Notes: a model not told the origin generated them from the sequence alone. DNA of 20,085 nt from CAZTGZ01 sp044339595 (GCA_044339595.1 JBIIVF010000034.1:1-20085); one strand, 5' to 3'; counted from the first letter of the stretch, positions 1 to 5,804 are shown. Made by a program: numbers and translations.

Positions 1-463
1 TAATGATTATTACTATAGCAAACTCGATAGCTATCAGGAAGGGGAGATACGTTTTCCATTTGAAACTTTGCCTCCAGGAAAACATACCCTTTTCCTCAAA
101 TTGTGGGATGTGTATAACAATTCTGCCTCGGCAACTACTGAATTTGTCATCGGGAAAAATGACCAATTGGAAATTTCTTCTTTTTATAGTTTTCCCAATC
201 CCACCAGTGGACACGGTCCGATTACATTGGTATTTAATCACAATAGACCGAATGAAAGCCTGAAAGCAGAATTGAGCATTACAGATTTAACAGGTCGAAT
301 CGTGTTTCAAACACAAAAAGATGCACTGGACGCTGAAGTGAGGGTAGAAATAAATGACGGATTTAATGGTGAATTTGCATCGGGATTATACATTGCGACT
401 TTGAGACTAATCGGAAATGATGGAAGTATGGATGATAAAACTCATAAAATAATTATTCATTAA
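1..463 (+). CDS. porU: PorU-like type IX secretion sortase, C-terminal fragment
   Basis: This is the last 153 or so codons of a gene that begins before the window; the reading frame is open from base 2 and ends in TAA. PorU is the surface-exposed gingipain-like cysteine protease of the type IX secretion system. It removes the sorting domain of cargo proteins and attaches them to the cell surface. The visible part has the stretch LPPGKHTLFLKLWDVYNN, which resembles the conserved region near the PorU C-terminus, followed by a sorting-type C-terminal domain with YSFPNPTSG and a SGLYIATL strand. The catalytic Cys/His domain lies outside the window, so the name rests on this tail and on porV following 67 bp downstream, an order common in Bacteroidota. 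Another large secreted T9SS protein is the alternative. Confidence 0.75.
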   Translation, partial: NDYYYSKLDSYQEGEIRFPFETLPPGKHTLFLKLWDVYNNSASATTEFVIGKNDQLEISSFYSFPNPTSGHGPITLVFNHNRPNESLKAELSITDLTGRIVFQTQKDALDAEVRVEINDGFNGEFASGLYIATLRLIGNDGSMDDKTHKIIIH

Positions 464-489
464 GAAAGTTCTCCCTTGAAAAAAAAACA

Positions 490-497
490 TATTTTTG
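490..497 (+). promoter_or_regulatory. Possible porV -7 promoter element
   Basis: TATTTTTG matches the Bacteroidota -7 consensus TAnnTTTG exactly and lies 33 bp before the porV start. No TTG is seen at the usual 17-23 bp upstream; the nearest, at 476-478, is only 11 bp away. This could be an internal promoter for porV in addition to read-through from porU. In AT-rich DNA such matches also arise by chance. Confidence 0.35.
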
Positions 498-530
498 CCT
501 TCAATCATAATTTAGATAAGTTCGATAAAC

Positions 531-1766
531 ATGAATGTTAAAGCATTGATTTCTGCGTTGATTGTTGCCTCAACTACGGTTGCTGTAGCACAAACTTCCA
601 AAGATAACTTGTTGGGACAGCGAAATGTCATCACAACAGCAGTACCATTTCTAACCATTACGCCCGATGCCCGTTCTGCGGGTTTAGGGGATGCAGGGGT
701 GGCTACCGATGCCGATGCTAATTCCATTCATTGGAATGTTGGAAAGTTGTCTTTCATCGACAAAAAAGCTGGCATTAGCGTATCTGCTGCACCATGGCTC
801 CGTCAGTTGGTTCCGGATGTATGGTTTTATTACCTCAGCGGTTATAACAAGTTTGGCAAGGAAGATAGAAGCACGTTGGCTGCTTCGTTGCGTTATTTTA
901 CGTTGGGTGAAATTCAGTTCACCGATGATAAGGGAGATCCAATGGGTTCTGACCAACCACAAGAATTCGCTTTTGATGTAGCGTATTCACAGAAATTGTC
1001 CGAAAATTTTGGAGTGGGTGTGGCCATGCGCTTTATCAGTTCGAGATTGGTATCTCGCGGAGTTTATAATGGCGTTGAAATTAAACCGGGTTTGGCCGGT
1101 GCCGGTGATATAGGTGCCTATTATCAGGATAAAACCAAAATGGGGGGCAAAGATGTTGCCTATGCATTTGGAGCCAATATCAGCAATATGGGTTCTAAAA
1201 TAACCTATACGACCGATGCTAACCGCGATTTTATACCTGCTAACCTCCGTTTGGGAACGCAGTGGAAATTCGATTTAGACGATTATAATCAATTGGCGGT
1301 CATGCTCGATTTTAACAAATTGCTTGTGCCAACTCCTCAGTATGTTTATTTGAAAAAATCAGGAAGTACAGCTGATTCACTCGATGCTGATGGCAATCAG
1401 GTAATTATCGGTCGCGAAATTGATGATAGTCCGGTAATTAGCGGAATGTTCAGTTCATTTGGCGATGCTCCTGGAGGTTTTAAAGAAGAGTTAAAAGAAT
1501 TTACCACTTCATTTGGACTAGAATATTGGTATGACAAACAGTTTGCTGTTCGTGCCGGGTATTTTCATGAAGCAGATACCAAAGGCGGTCGTCAATACAT
1601 GACTTTCGGTATCGGTTTGAAATACAATGTTTTTGGCATCGATGCAGCTTATTTGCAACCTTTCGCTCAAAGGCACCCATTGCAGAACACCATCCGTTTC
1701 AGTCTGTTGTTCGACTTAGATGCATTTAAAGCGCAGGGAGACAGCAAACCACCGGTAAAACCTTAA
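531..1766 (+). CDS. porV: Type IX secretion outer-membrane protein PorV (LptO)
   Basis: PorV is an outer-membrane beta-barrel of the FadL-like superfamily. It shuttles secreted cargo from the SprA translocon to the attachment complex that includes PorU. The 411-residue product starts with a signal peptide (residues 1 to about 20, ending AVA before QTSKDN). The mature N-terminus LGQRNVITTAVPFLTITPDA and the following RSAGLGDAGVATDADANSIHWN are strongly characteristic of PorV. The rest alternates short strands and loops and ends with IRFSLLFDLDAF followed by a short proline-rich tail. Length is typical of the family. The gene follows the porU-like gene by 67 bp and is closed by a clear terminator, so the two probably form the end of one transcription unit. 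Confidence 0.93.
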   Translation: MNVKALISALIVASTTVAVAQTSKDNLLGQRNVITTAVPFLTITPDARSAGLGDAGVATDADANSIHWNVGKLSFIDKKAGISVSAAPWLRQLVPDVWFYYLSGYNKFGKEDRSTLAASLRYFTLGEIQFTDDKGDPMGSDQPQEFAFDVAYSQKLSENFGVGVAMRFISSRLVSRGVYNGVEIKPGLAGAGDIGAYYQDKTKMGGKDVAYAFGANISNMGSKITYTTDANRDFIPANLRLGTQWKFDLDDYNQLAVMLDFNKLLVPTPQYVYLKKSGSTADSLDADGNQVIIGREIDDSPVISGMFSSFGDAPGGFKEELKEFTTSFGLEYWYDKQFAVRAGYFHEADTKGGRQYMTFGIGLKYNVFGIDAAYLQPFAQRHPLQNTIRFSLLFDLDAFKAQGDSKPPVKP

Positions 1767-1780
1767 GGTTTAGAAAATAT

Positions 1781-1808
1781 AAAAGGCAGCGAATGCTGCC
1801 TTTTTTTT
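1781..1808 (+). terminator. Rho-independent terminator after porV
   Basis: A perfect 10-bp inverted repeat, AAAAGGCAGC / GCTGCCTTTT, encloses a GAAT tetraloop and runs into eight Ts. It begins 14 bp after the porV stop and separates the secretion genes from the regulator cluster. Confidence 0.9.
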
Positions 1809-1848
1809 AGTCTCATAATTACTGTGATAAAAATAATTTCAGAAAATA

Positions 1849-1878
1849 TTGAAAATTAAGAATATTGTTTTAGCTTTG
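1849..1878 (+). promoter_or_regulatory. Bacteroidota-type promoter of the GbsR-like regulator gene
   Basis: TTG at 1849-1851, a 19-bp spacer, and TAGCTTTG at 1871-1878 together match the Bacteroidota housekeeping promoter (TTG, 17-23 bp, TAnnTTTG). The -7 element ends only 4 bp before the start codon at 1883, so the transcript would have no leader or a very short one. Confidence 0.6.
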
Positions 1879-1882
1879 TACC

Positions 1883-2386
1883 ATGAAATTGACAGAAGCA
1901 CAATCTAAGTTCATTCAAACCTGGGGAGTTCTCGGCGGCAATTGGGGTATTAACAAGACCATGGCACAAATCCATGCTTTGTTAATGGCATGGCCTGATC
2001 CGTTGTGCACCGAAGACATGATGGAGATTTTGCAAATTTCAAGGGGAAACACCAATATGAATGTGCGTTCCCTCATGGATTGGGGCTTGGTAACCAAAGA
2101 GATGATCAGTGGTGATCGCAAAGACTATTATGCCGCCAAGAAAGATATCTGGGTAATAGCCCGTCAGATTGCCAAGGAACGTCGTAAAAGAGAACTGGAG
2201 CCGGTGTTAAGCTCACTGAAAGATATTAGACAAAGTCTAAAATCAGATCCAAGTGCGGAAAATATAAAATTCTCTAAACAAGTAGAAGACATCGAAAACT
2301 TTACCTTGAAAGTAGACCAATCTTTGGATAAATTCATTCAAAGTGATGAAAATTGGTTTTTAAAACTCGTGATGAAGATGATGTAA
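1883..2386 (+). CDS. GbsR/MarR-family transcriptional regulator
   Basis: The 167-residue protein resembles the GbsR branch of the MarR winged-helix family. The N-terminus (FIQTWGVLGGNWGINKTMAQIHALLMAWPDPLCTEDMMEIL) carries the family signature of a helix, then the recognition region around residues 40-65 (ISRGNTNMNVRSLMDWGLV) and a wing (GDRKDYYAA). The C-terminal half, about residues 85-160, is charged, helical and probably dimerising. GbsR proteins are usually repressors of nearby transport or stress genes; the ligand cannot be told here. Three small membrane-protein genes follow after 45 bp without an obvious new promoter, so they are the likely targets and may be cotranscribed. Confidence 0.85.
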   Translation: MKLTEAQSKFIQTWGVLGGNWGINKTMAQIHALLMAWPDPLCTEDMMEILQISRGNTNMNVRSLMDWGLVTKEMISGDRKDYYAAKKDIWVIARQIAKERRKRELEPVLSSLKDIRQSLKSDPSAENIKFSKQVEDIENFTLKVDQSLDKFIQSDENWFLKLVMKMM

Positions 2387-2431
2387 TTTTTTGAAATTAA
2401 GTTTCTGTAAATATTGAAAATATAATAACTA

Positions 2432-2803
2432 ATGAACGCCGATCTGCTGACTAACTTGATTTATTTAACCGTAACCGGGTTTATCACCTTTTGGGTGGGT
2501 TTTCAATTATACAAACATGGCCGTGTATATTTGAGTGTCTTGTTTCCGAATAAAATGGAATGGTGTCTCATGATTAACCGTATCCTGTTGATGGGATATT
2601 ATTTAGTGAATTTGGGATATCTGGCCATTTCCATCTCCTTGTGGCCTGAAATTCAAACTATCCGAATGGCCATAGAAACCTTGGTTCAATACACCGGAAT
2701 CATTCTGCTCATTTTGGGCGCTTTACACTTTATGAACTTGTTCATCTTCTATATCGCATCACAACGTAAACCAAGCAATCAATCTAATCTTTCACATAAC
2801 TAA
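2432..2803 (+). CDS. Small three-helix membrane protein (function unknown)
   Basis: I do not recognise a named family. The 123-residue product has about three hydrophobic segments: residues 8-27, 48-70 and 86-112, with a basic tail RKPSNQSNLSHN. Between helices 1 and 2 is a cytoplasmic-looking segment, KHGRVYLSVLFPNKMEW, and helix 2 contains LLMGYYLVNLGYLAIS. This arrangement recurs in the next gene, suggesting an old tandem duplication. It lies 45 bp after the GbsR-like regulator and 10 bp before the next gene, as expected of an operon. Comparable short, conserved but uncharacterised membrane proteins occur in Bacteroidota, to my recollection. No catalytic or metal-binding motif is visible. 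Confidence 0.75.
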   Translation: MNADLLTNLIYLTVTGFITFWVGFQLYKHGRVYLSVLFPNKMEWCLMINRILLMGYYLVNLGYLAISISLWPEIQTIRMAIETLVQYTGIILLILGALHFMNLFIFYIASQRKPSNQSNLSHN

Positions 2804-2813
2804 TTTAAAAATC

Positions 2814-3194
2814 ATGAAAAATCTCATTGTAACATCCTACATCATTTATCTGCCTTTGGCCTTGTTTTTGACCTTGGTGGTAGCCAAAATCTTCTTTCGT
2901 AATTCACGTATTTTTATGTCTGACATTTTTCACGGACGGTCCGAGATAGCGAGCAGTACCAATACCATGCTTGAGATGGGATTCTATCTTTTGAGCATCG
3001 GATATGCCTTTTTTATTATGGAAATTAATTGGTACCAAGAAAATATTTTTGAAGTACAAGATGCTTTTGAAGCCCTCAGCACCAAAGTAGGGGCTTTGTC
3101 TGTCTTTCTAGGTTTTATGGTATTTGGATTTCTTTTCTTACTTTTCAGGGGCAAAAGAAAATCAGCACAATCTTCCCAAAATTCATCCTTATGA
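2814..3194 (+). CDS. Small membrane protein, likely paralogue of the preceding gene
   Basis: The 126-residue product has three hydrophobic segments at about residues 4-25, 52-70 and 90-112, then a basic tail RGKRKSAQSSQNSSL. Helix 2 has LEMGFYLLSIGYAFFIM, which parallels LMGYYLVNLGYLAIS of the upstream protein. The preceding loop FRNSRIFMSDIF parallels KHGRVYLSVLF. The two are probably diverged copies, although only these parts align by eye. Its stop codon overlaps the next start as ATGA, a sign of translational coupling. Function is unknown. Confidence 0.75.
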   Translation: MKNLIVTSYIIYLPLALFLTLVVAKIFFRNSRIFMSDIFHGRSEIASSTNTMLEMGFYLLSIGYAFFIMEINWYQENIFEVQDAFEALSTKVGALSVFLGFMVFGFLFLLFRGKRKSAQSSQNSSL

Positions 3195-3571
3195 AATCAG
3201 TTCATTTCGCATTACAGGTAGTTTTTATAGCGATTGCCGTATGGATGATCTTTAGCAGTATGATAACACCGGAGTATAACTTCTATTGGTTGTATTGGAT
3301 GATATTAACCGGTTTTTTTCAAGGTGGTGGAACCATTTTTTTGAACATTGTTTATGGACTTAAGCATTCGGGCTTCAGAAATCATTTAATTGGCTCAGCT
3401 TCTTATCTTTTGGTAGGTGGTTTGTTGCTGTCACAGGCAAAGCACTGGCATGATGAAAAGGCCATAGTGATGACCTTTCTTTTGATCCCGTCTATCCTCC
3501 TTTCTGCCTATTATACTTGGCTATCCTACCGATTGTTGAACCCGGTTAGAAAGGGATGGTTGGATATATGA
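3191..3571 (+). CDS. Small four-helix membrane protein (function unknown)
   Basis: The 126-residue product has about four hydrophobic segments: residues 6-25, 32-54, 65-82 and 90-112. Aromatic residues are frequent (FYWLYWMI, YYTWLSYRL), and the C-terminus is short and basic (RKGWLDI). It does not visibly resemble the two preceding proteins, so it may be a partner rather than a third copy. The ATGA overlap with the gene before implies coupled translation and a shared role. No conserved catalytic motif is seen, and I do not recognise the family. Confidence 0.75.
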   Translation: MKSVHFALQVVFIAIAVWMIFSSMITPEYNFYWLYWMILTGFFQGGGTIFLNIVYGLKHSGFRNHLIGSASYLLVGGLLLSQAKHWHDEKAIVMTFLLIPSILLSAYYTWLSYRLLNPVRKGWLDI

Positions 3572-3593
3572 GAAGTGCAATTGGGTAAATGAA

Positions 3594-3722
3594 ATGAATA
3601 TTTTCAGACGATTAAGTTCATATTCATATGAATTGGGTGAACAGACTGTTTGGAAGACGGATTCTTTAAAATTCAATATTTTAAAGCAATTAAAGGATTT
3701 GAATAGATTAAAAGGGCCATAA
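3594..3722 (+). CDS. Possible 42-residue small protein
   Basis: An ATG 22 bp after the previous stop opens a frame encoding a soluble, basic peptide that begins MNIFRRLSSYSYELGEQTVW and ends LKQLKDLNRLKGP. It has no membrane segment or signal peptide. The second half could form an amphipathic helix. It could be a real small protein at the end of the operon, a remnant, or chance; nothing beyond the open frame and its position supports it. Confidence 0.25.
   Translation: MNIFRRLSSYSYELGEQTVWKTDSLKFNILKQLKDLNRLKGP
3664..3686. repeat. AT-rich inverted repeat
   Basis: CTTTAAAAT and ATTTTAAAG form a perfect 9-bp stem around the 5-base loop TCAAT. It lies after the membrane-protein operon but lacks a T-run, so it is a weak terminator candidate at best. 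It might instead act as an mRNA 3'-end stabiliser or be chance in AT-rich DNA. Confidence 0.3.
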
Positions 3723-3774
3723 ACAGCAATGAATGGAGTTATCCATGAATATCCTTGATTAGTATATTAATGAG

Positions 3775-3807
3775 TTGGTTTTTAGCTCTTCACAAGTAGT
3801 ATTTTTG
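3775..3807 (+). promoter_or_regulatory. Likely promoter of the CrtA/DUF3291-like gene
   Basis: TTG (3775-3777), a 22-bp spacer and TATTTTTG (3800-3807) fit the Bacteroidota promoter consensus. A second exact -7 match, TAAATTTG, sits at 3819-3826 but has no TTG at the right distance. Transcription from the first would leave a leader of roughly 80 bases. Confidence 0.45.
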
Positions 3808-3893
3808 CTTTAGTTTATTAAATTTGAGGAAGTTTGAACAGTCAATTGATAATAATTGGCAAAAAGCTGACTGAACAACTAAAAAACCAATAA

Positions 3894-4223
3894 ATGTATA
3901 TCTCCATTACAGGATTAAAACCCAAGAGTTTGCGAGCTTACGTTCGTTTTTGGATTTTGGCAATTCCGGCATTTCGTCAATCGCAGACTGCAAATGGCAA
4001 TTTGTTCCATGCCGTTAAACGAGTAAAAGGGCATCAATGCACCCTAACTGCTTGGGAAAACCGTGAGAAAATGCTTGAATTTATGCGCAGCGGTGCGCAT
4101 CTCAAGGCCATGAAAGCTTTTCCCAGCATAGCAACCGGGAAAATATACGGCTATGAGGCTGAGCAAATTCCCACTTGGAAGGAGTCCTTTAATATACTGA
4201 TGGAGAAGGGTAGGGTTTATTGA
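3894..4223 (+). CDS. Small CrtA/DUF3291-like (dimeric alpha-beta barrel) protein
   Basis: The 109-residue soluble protein resembles short proteins annotated as spheroidene-monooxygenase-like or DUF3291, which share the ferredoxin-like dimeric barrel of antibiotic-biosynthesis monooxygenases. Seen features are an N-terminal strand with LKPKS, a helix (FWILAIPAFRQSQ), a strand with HQCTLTAWENREKMLEFMRSG, and AHLKAMKAFPSIATGKIYGYEAE. The order 'strand, TLTAW, MxxFxRSGAHxxAM' is what I recognise; the match to true CrtA is distant and CrtA is about twice as long. An in-frame TAA directly precedes the ATG, so no upstream start is possible. The gene stands alone, 800 bp before the rhodopsin. A role in carotenoid oxidation is speculative; a general heme-binding or unknown function is equally possible. 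Confidence 0.6.
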   Translation: MYISITGLKPKSLRAYVRFWILAIPAFRQSQTANGNLFHAVKRVKGHQCTLTAWENREKMLEFMRSGAHLKAMKAFPSIATGKIYGYEAEQIPTWKESFNILMEKGRVY

Positions 4224-4373
4224 GAACCTTGCTTCGAATTTCGGCCATATAAAATTGGGATTTGACATTGACCCTTTGGTGCAGAGGAGCAGATTCAAAT
4301 TAAATAACCCTGCATGATGTTGCTACATGTTATGCGAAAGATTATGAATGAAGGAGCCGCTTCCATGGTGTAT

Positions 4374-4381
4374 TATTTTTG
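4374..4381 (+). promoter_or_regulatory. Possible -7 element before the small membrane-protein pair
   Basis: TATTTTTG matches TAnnTTTG exactly and lies 66 bp before the ATG at 4448. No properly spaced TTG was found, so this is a weak call. The preceding 150 bp (4224-4373) contain only a weak interrupted hairpin, GCAT-ATGT / ACAT-ATGC, at 4312-4335. Confidence 0.3.
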
Positions 4382-4447
4382 TTGACAACAATTTGCTTTT
4401 TTACATTCATTTTAAGGGTTAATTTTACCCAATTAAATTTAGAAAAT

Positions 4448-4633
4448 ATGTTTAATAAATTTACGACTGCAGATAAGCTATTATTCATAGCTGCCCTATT
4501 ATCCTTAGTTTTTTCTGAAATTCTTTACTTTCAGGGTGAAAAGGAAGACGGAACTTTTATAGGATTGTGGGTTCCATCCATTTTGGCATTTGGCATTTAT
4601 TTAAAACTCATTAATAAATCAAAAAATGACTGA
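4448..4633 (+). CDS. 61-residue membrane protein (function unknown)
   Basis: From the ATG at 4448 the product starts MFNKFTTADKLLFIAALLSL and has two hydrophobic segments, about residues 10-28 and 38-55, separated by a charged hairpin FQGEKEDGTF. It ends LKLINKSKND. An upstream TTG in the same frame would add 23 residues of poor quality, so ATG is preferred; the bases before it are A-rich, as usual in this phylum. To my recollection, similar 'GLWVPSILAFGIYLKL' mini-proteins are scattered in Bacteroidota genomes without assigned function. The next frame overlaps its end by 8 bp. Confidence 0.6.
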   Translation: MFNKFTTADKLLFIAALLSLVFSEILYFQGEKEDGTFIGLWVPSILAFGIYLKLINKSKND

Positions 4634-4718
4634 GTTTATCCCATATTTTGCCGGACTCATTACCATTCTTTTCGGAATCGGTTTTGCCTTAGCCATTAGA
4701 CAAGCAAAAAAAATGTAA
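4626..4718 (+). CDS. 30-residue single-helix membrane peptide
   Basis: The start codon lies inside the end of the preceding gene (8-bp overlap) in another frame, and the frame ends in TAA. The peptide begins MTEFIPYFAGLITILFGIGF and ends with a basic IRQAKKM. This is one clean transmembrane helix with a positive end, as in small accessory subunits of membrane complexes. The overlap and hydrophobicity support it; its small size keeps the call moderate. It may form a complex with the 61-residue protein. Confidence 0.45.
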   Translation: MTEFIPYFAGLITILFGIGFALAIRQAKKM

Positions 4719-4840
4719 CATTTTTTTTATAAATGATTCCCTTTTTTGTTTCGACGATATGTGTTCTTATAATGACTTTGTCTAAAGTCACGTTGAGCAT
4801 AAAGACATAGAACAAACAGGCTCCAAATTTAAAATAGGGG

Positions 4841-4889
4841 ATACGTATGCGTTCCGAACGTTCTAGCTTTTTTTCTTATCGTATATGCG
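4841..4889. promoter_or_regulatory. Cluster of palindromes, possible operator for the rhodopsin gene
   Basis: ATACGTAT (4841-4848) is palindromic. It runs into CGTTCCGAACG (4850-4860), a palindrome around a central C, which overlaps the palindrome GAACGTTC (4856-4863). About 30 bp on, CGTATATGCG (4880-4889) echoes CGTATGCG (4844-4851). GC-containing palindromes stand out in this AT-rich spacer. Binding of a light- or nutrient-responsive regulator is only inferred. Confidence 0.35.
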
Positions 4890-4934
4890 ATTGGGATTTT
4901 TTTTATTTATAAATCAAACATACTTACACTTCCG

Positions 4935-4965
4935 TTGTTTTATTTGAAATTTTTTTTAATATTTG
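4935..4965 (+). promoter_or_regulatory. Weak promoter candidate for the rhodopsin gene
   Basis: TTG (4935-4937), 19 bp, then TAATATTTG (4957-4965) resembles TTG-N19-TAnnTTTG with one extra base in the -7 element. No exact TAnnTTTG was found in the spacer. If used, the leader would be about 55-60 bases and include the A-run. Confidence 0.25.
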
Positions 4966-5010
4966 TTCGATAAATTCAAAAGGAGTAACCGAAAATCCAA
5001 AGAGTAGGGT

Positions 5011-5029
5011 AAAAAAAAAAAAAAAAAAA
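5011..5029 (+). repeat. Run of 19 A ending at the rhodopsin start codon
   Basis: Nineteen consecutive A residues include the A of the ATG. Bacteroidota do not usually use Shine-Dalgarno pairing and favour A-rich bases before the start, so this could act as a strong, unstructured ribosome entry site. Homopolymers this long also slip in replication and in sequencing, so the exact length is uncertain. Confidence 0.9.
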
Positions 5030-5745
5030 TGGAACATTTAAAAATTGCAGGCGACAATTATGTTGCCTTTACATTCTTCATCGGAACAATGGCCATGATG
5101 GCCGCATCAGTCTTCTTTTTCTTTGAATTAAATAATACCCCGAAGAATTGGAGGACCTCAGTTTTAGTTTCTGGTTTAATCACCTTTATTGCAGCAGTTC
5201 ATTACTATTACATGCGAGGTTACAACTTAGAGACAGGTGATTCACCAACCTTTTTTAGGTACGTAGATTGGATCCTAACCGTACCCTTAATGTGTGTGGA
5301 ATTTTACCTGATTACCAAAAAAGCAGGAGCAAAAATTTCCTTGTTATGGAAATTGATTTTTGCATCTTTAGTGATGCTGGTAACCGGTTATTTTGGAGAA
5401 ACCATCGATCGTGACAGCAGTGTTATGTGGGGTGTGATTTCCGGCGCTGCATACTTCTACATTGCCTATTTAATTTGGTTCGGAGAAGTTGCTAAACTTT
5501 CTCAAACCGCCGGCCCTCAAGTGGCTAAGGCAACCCGTGTTTTGGCATGGTTTGTTTTGGTAGGATGGGCTATTTATCCATTGGGATATATTTTAGGAAC
5601 TCCAGGAGGTTTATTTGGAATTCAATTGGTAGCTGACCCTGCCGCCGCTTCTCATGCAATGGATATTGTTTATAACATCGCGGATGCTATTAACAAAATA
5701 GGATTTGGATTAGTGATTTATTCATTGTCTAGAACAGAGGAATAA
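5029..5745 (+). CDS. Proteorhodopsin, green-type light-driven proton pump
   Basis: A 238-residue seven-helix microbial rhodopsin that binds retinal and pumps protons out of the cell in light. Helices lie at about 11-33, 43-62, 76-95, 104-122, 132-150, 169-190 and 209-234. Helix C reads RYVDWILTVPLMCVEFYLI. It gives D80 (counterion and proton acceptor), T84 and E91 (proton donor): the DTE pattern of proton pumps, unlike NDQ sodium pumps. M88, at the position equivalent to 105 of the reference protein, predicts green absorption. H58 matches the conserved helix-B histidine, and K223 in INKIGFG is the retinal lysine. Helix E has MWGVISGAAYFY, with G135 where the reference proteorhodopsin, as I align it, has Phe; such a glycine can open a window for a carotenoid antenna. 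The sequence is typical of flavobacterial proteorhodopsins. No retinal-producing gene is adjacent. Confidence 0.96.
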   Translation: MEHLKIAGDNYVAFTFFIGTMAMMAASVFFFFELNNTPKNWRTSVLVSGLITFIAAVHYYYMRGYNLETGDSPTFFRYVDWILTVPLMCVEFYLITKKAGAKISLLWKLIFASLVMLVTGYFGETIDRDSSVMWGVISGAAYFYIAYLIWFGEVAKLSQTAGPQVAKATRVLAWFVLVGWAIYPLGYILGTPGGLFGIQLVADPAAASHAMDIVYNIADAINKIGFGLVIYSLSRTEE

Positions 5746-5771
5746 CATAAATTTTTTTTTAAAATATTTTC

Positions 5772-5804
5772 AACCGCTCCTAACTAAAAGGGGCGGTTTT
5801 TTTT
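5772..5804 (+). terminator. Rho-independent terminator after the rhodopsin gene
   Basis: AACCGCTCC and GGGGCGGTT form a 9-bp stem (one T-G pair) around a 9-base loop, followed by a run of eight Ts. It starts 26 bp after the stop codon and closes the rhodopsin gene as a single-gene unit. The remaining 128 bp to the convergent gene show nothing further. Confidence 0.85.

Larger units (their letters stand above)
3572..3893. other. 322-bp region without a confident gene
   Basis: This AT-rich stretch follows the membrane-protein operon. It holds a possible 42-codon reading frame (3594-3722), a perfect 12-bp palindrome ATTCATATGAAT (3622-3633), a perfect 9-bp inverted repeat (3664-3686), and two TAnnTTTG matches (3800-3807 and 3819-3826) before the next gene. 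No tRNA-like or long structured RNA was recognised. Confidence 0.6.
4719..5028. other. 310-bp region upstream of the rhodopsin gene
   Basis: No convincing gene is present. The stretch is AT-rich with several T-runs. It contains ATACGTAT (4841-4848), a compact nest of inverted repeats at 4850-4863, a second CGTAT-ATGCG motif (4880-4889), a poor promoter candidate (4935-4965) and the A-run that reaches the start codon. It is probably the regulatory region and leader of the rhodopsin gene. Confidence 0.6.

Noticed and set aside
4312..4335. Hairpin before the small membrane-protein pair
   Set aside because: The stem is only 4 + 4 bp with an uneven bulge and no T-run, so it is not a credible terminator or RNA element.
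4379..4447. TTG start that lengthens the 61-residue membrane protein
   Set aside because: The added residues give a second, unrelated hydrophobic patch, and the TTG overlaps the likely -7 promoter element; the ATG at 4448 has a typical A-rich context.
4733..4810. 25-codon reading frame between the 30-residue peptide and the rhodopsin
   Set aside because: Short, with no recognisable character, in a region that looks regulatory.
5029..5745. Sodium- or chloride-pumping rhodopsin
   Set aside because: The helix-C pattern is D-T-E, not the NDQ of sodium pumps or NTQ of chloride pumps.
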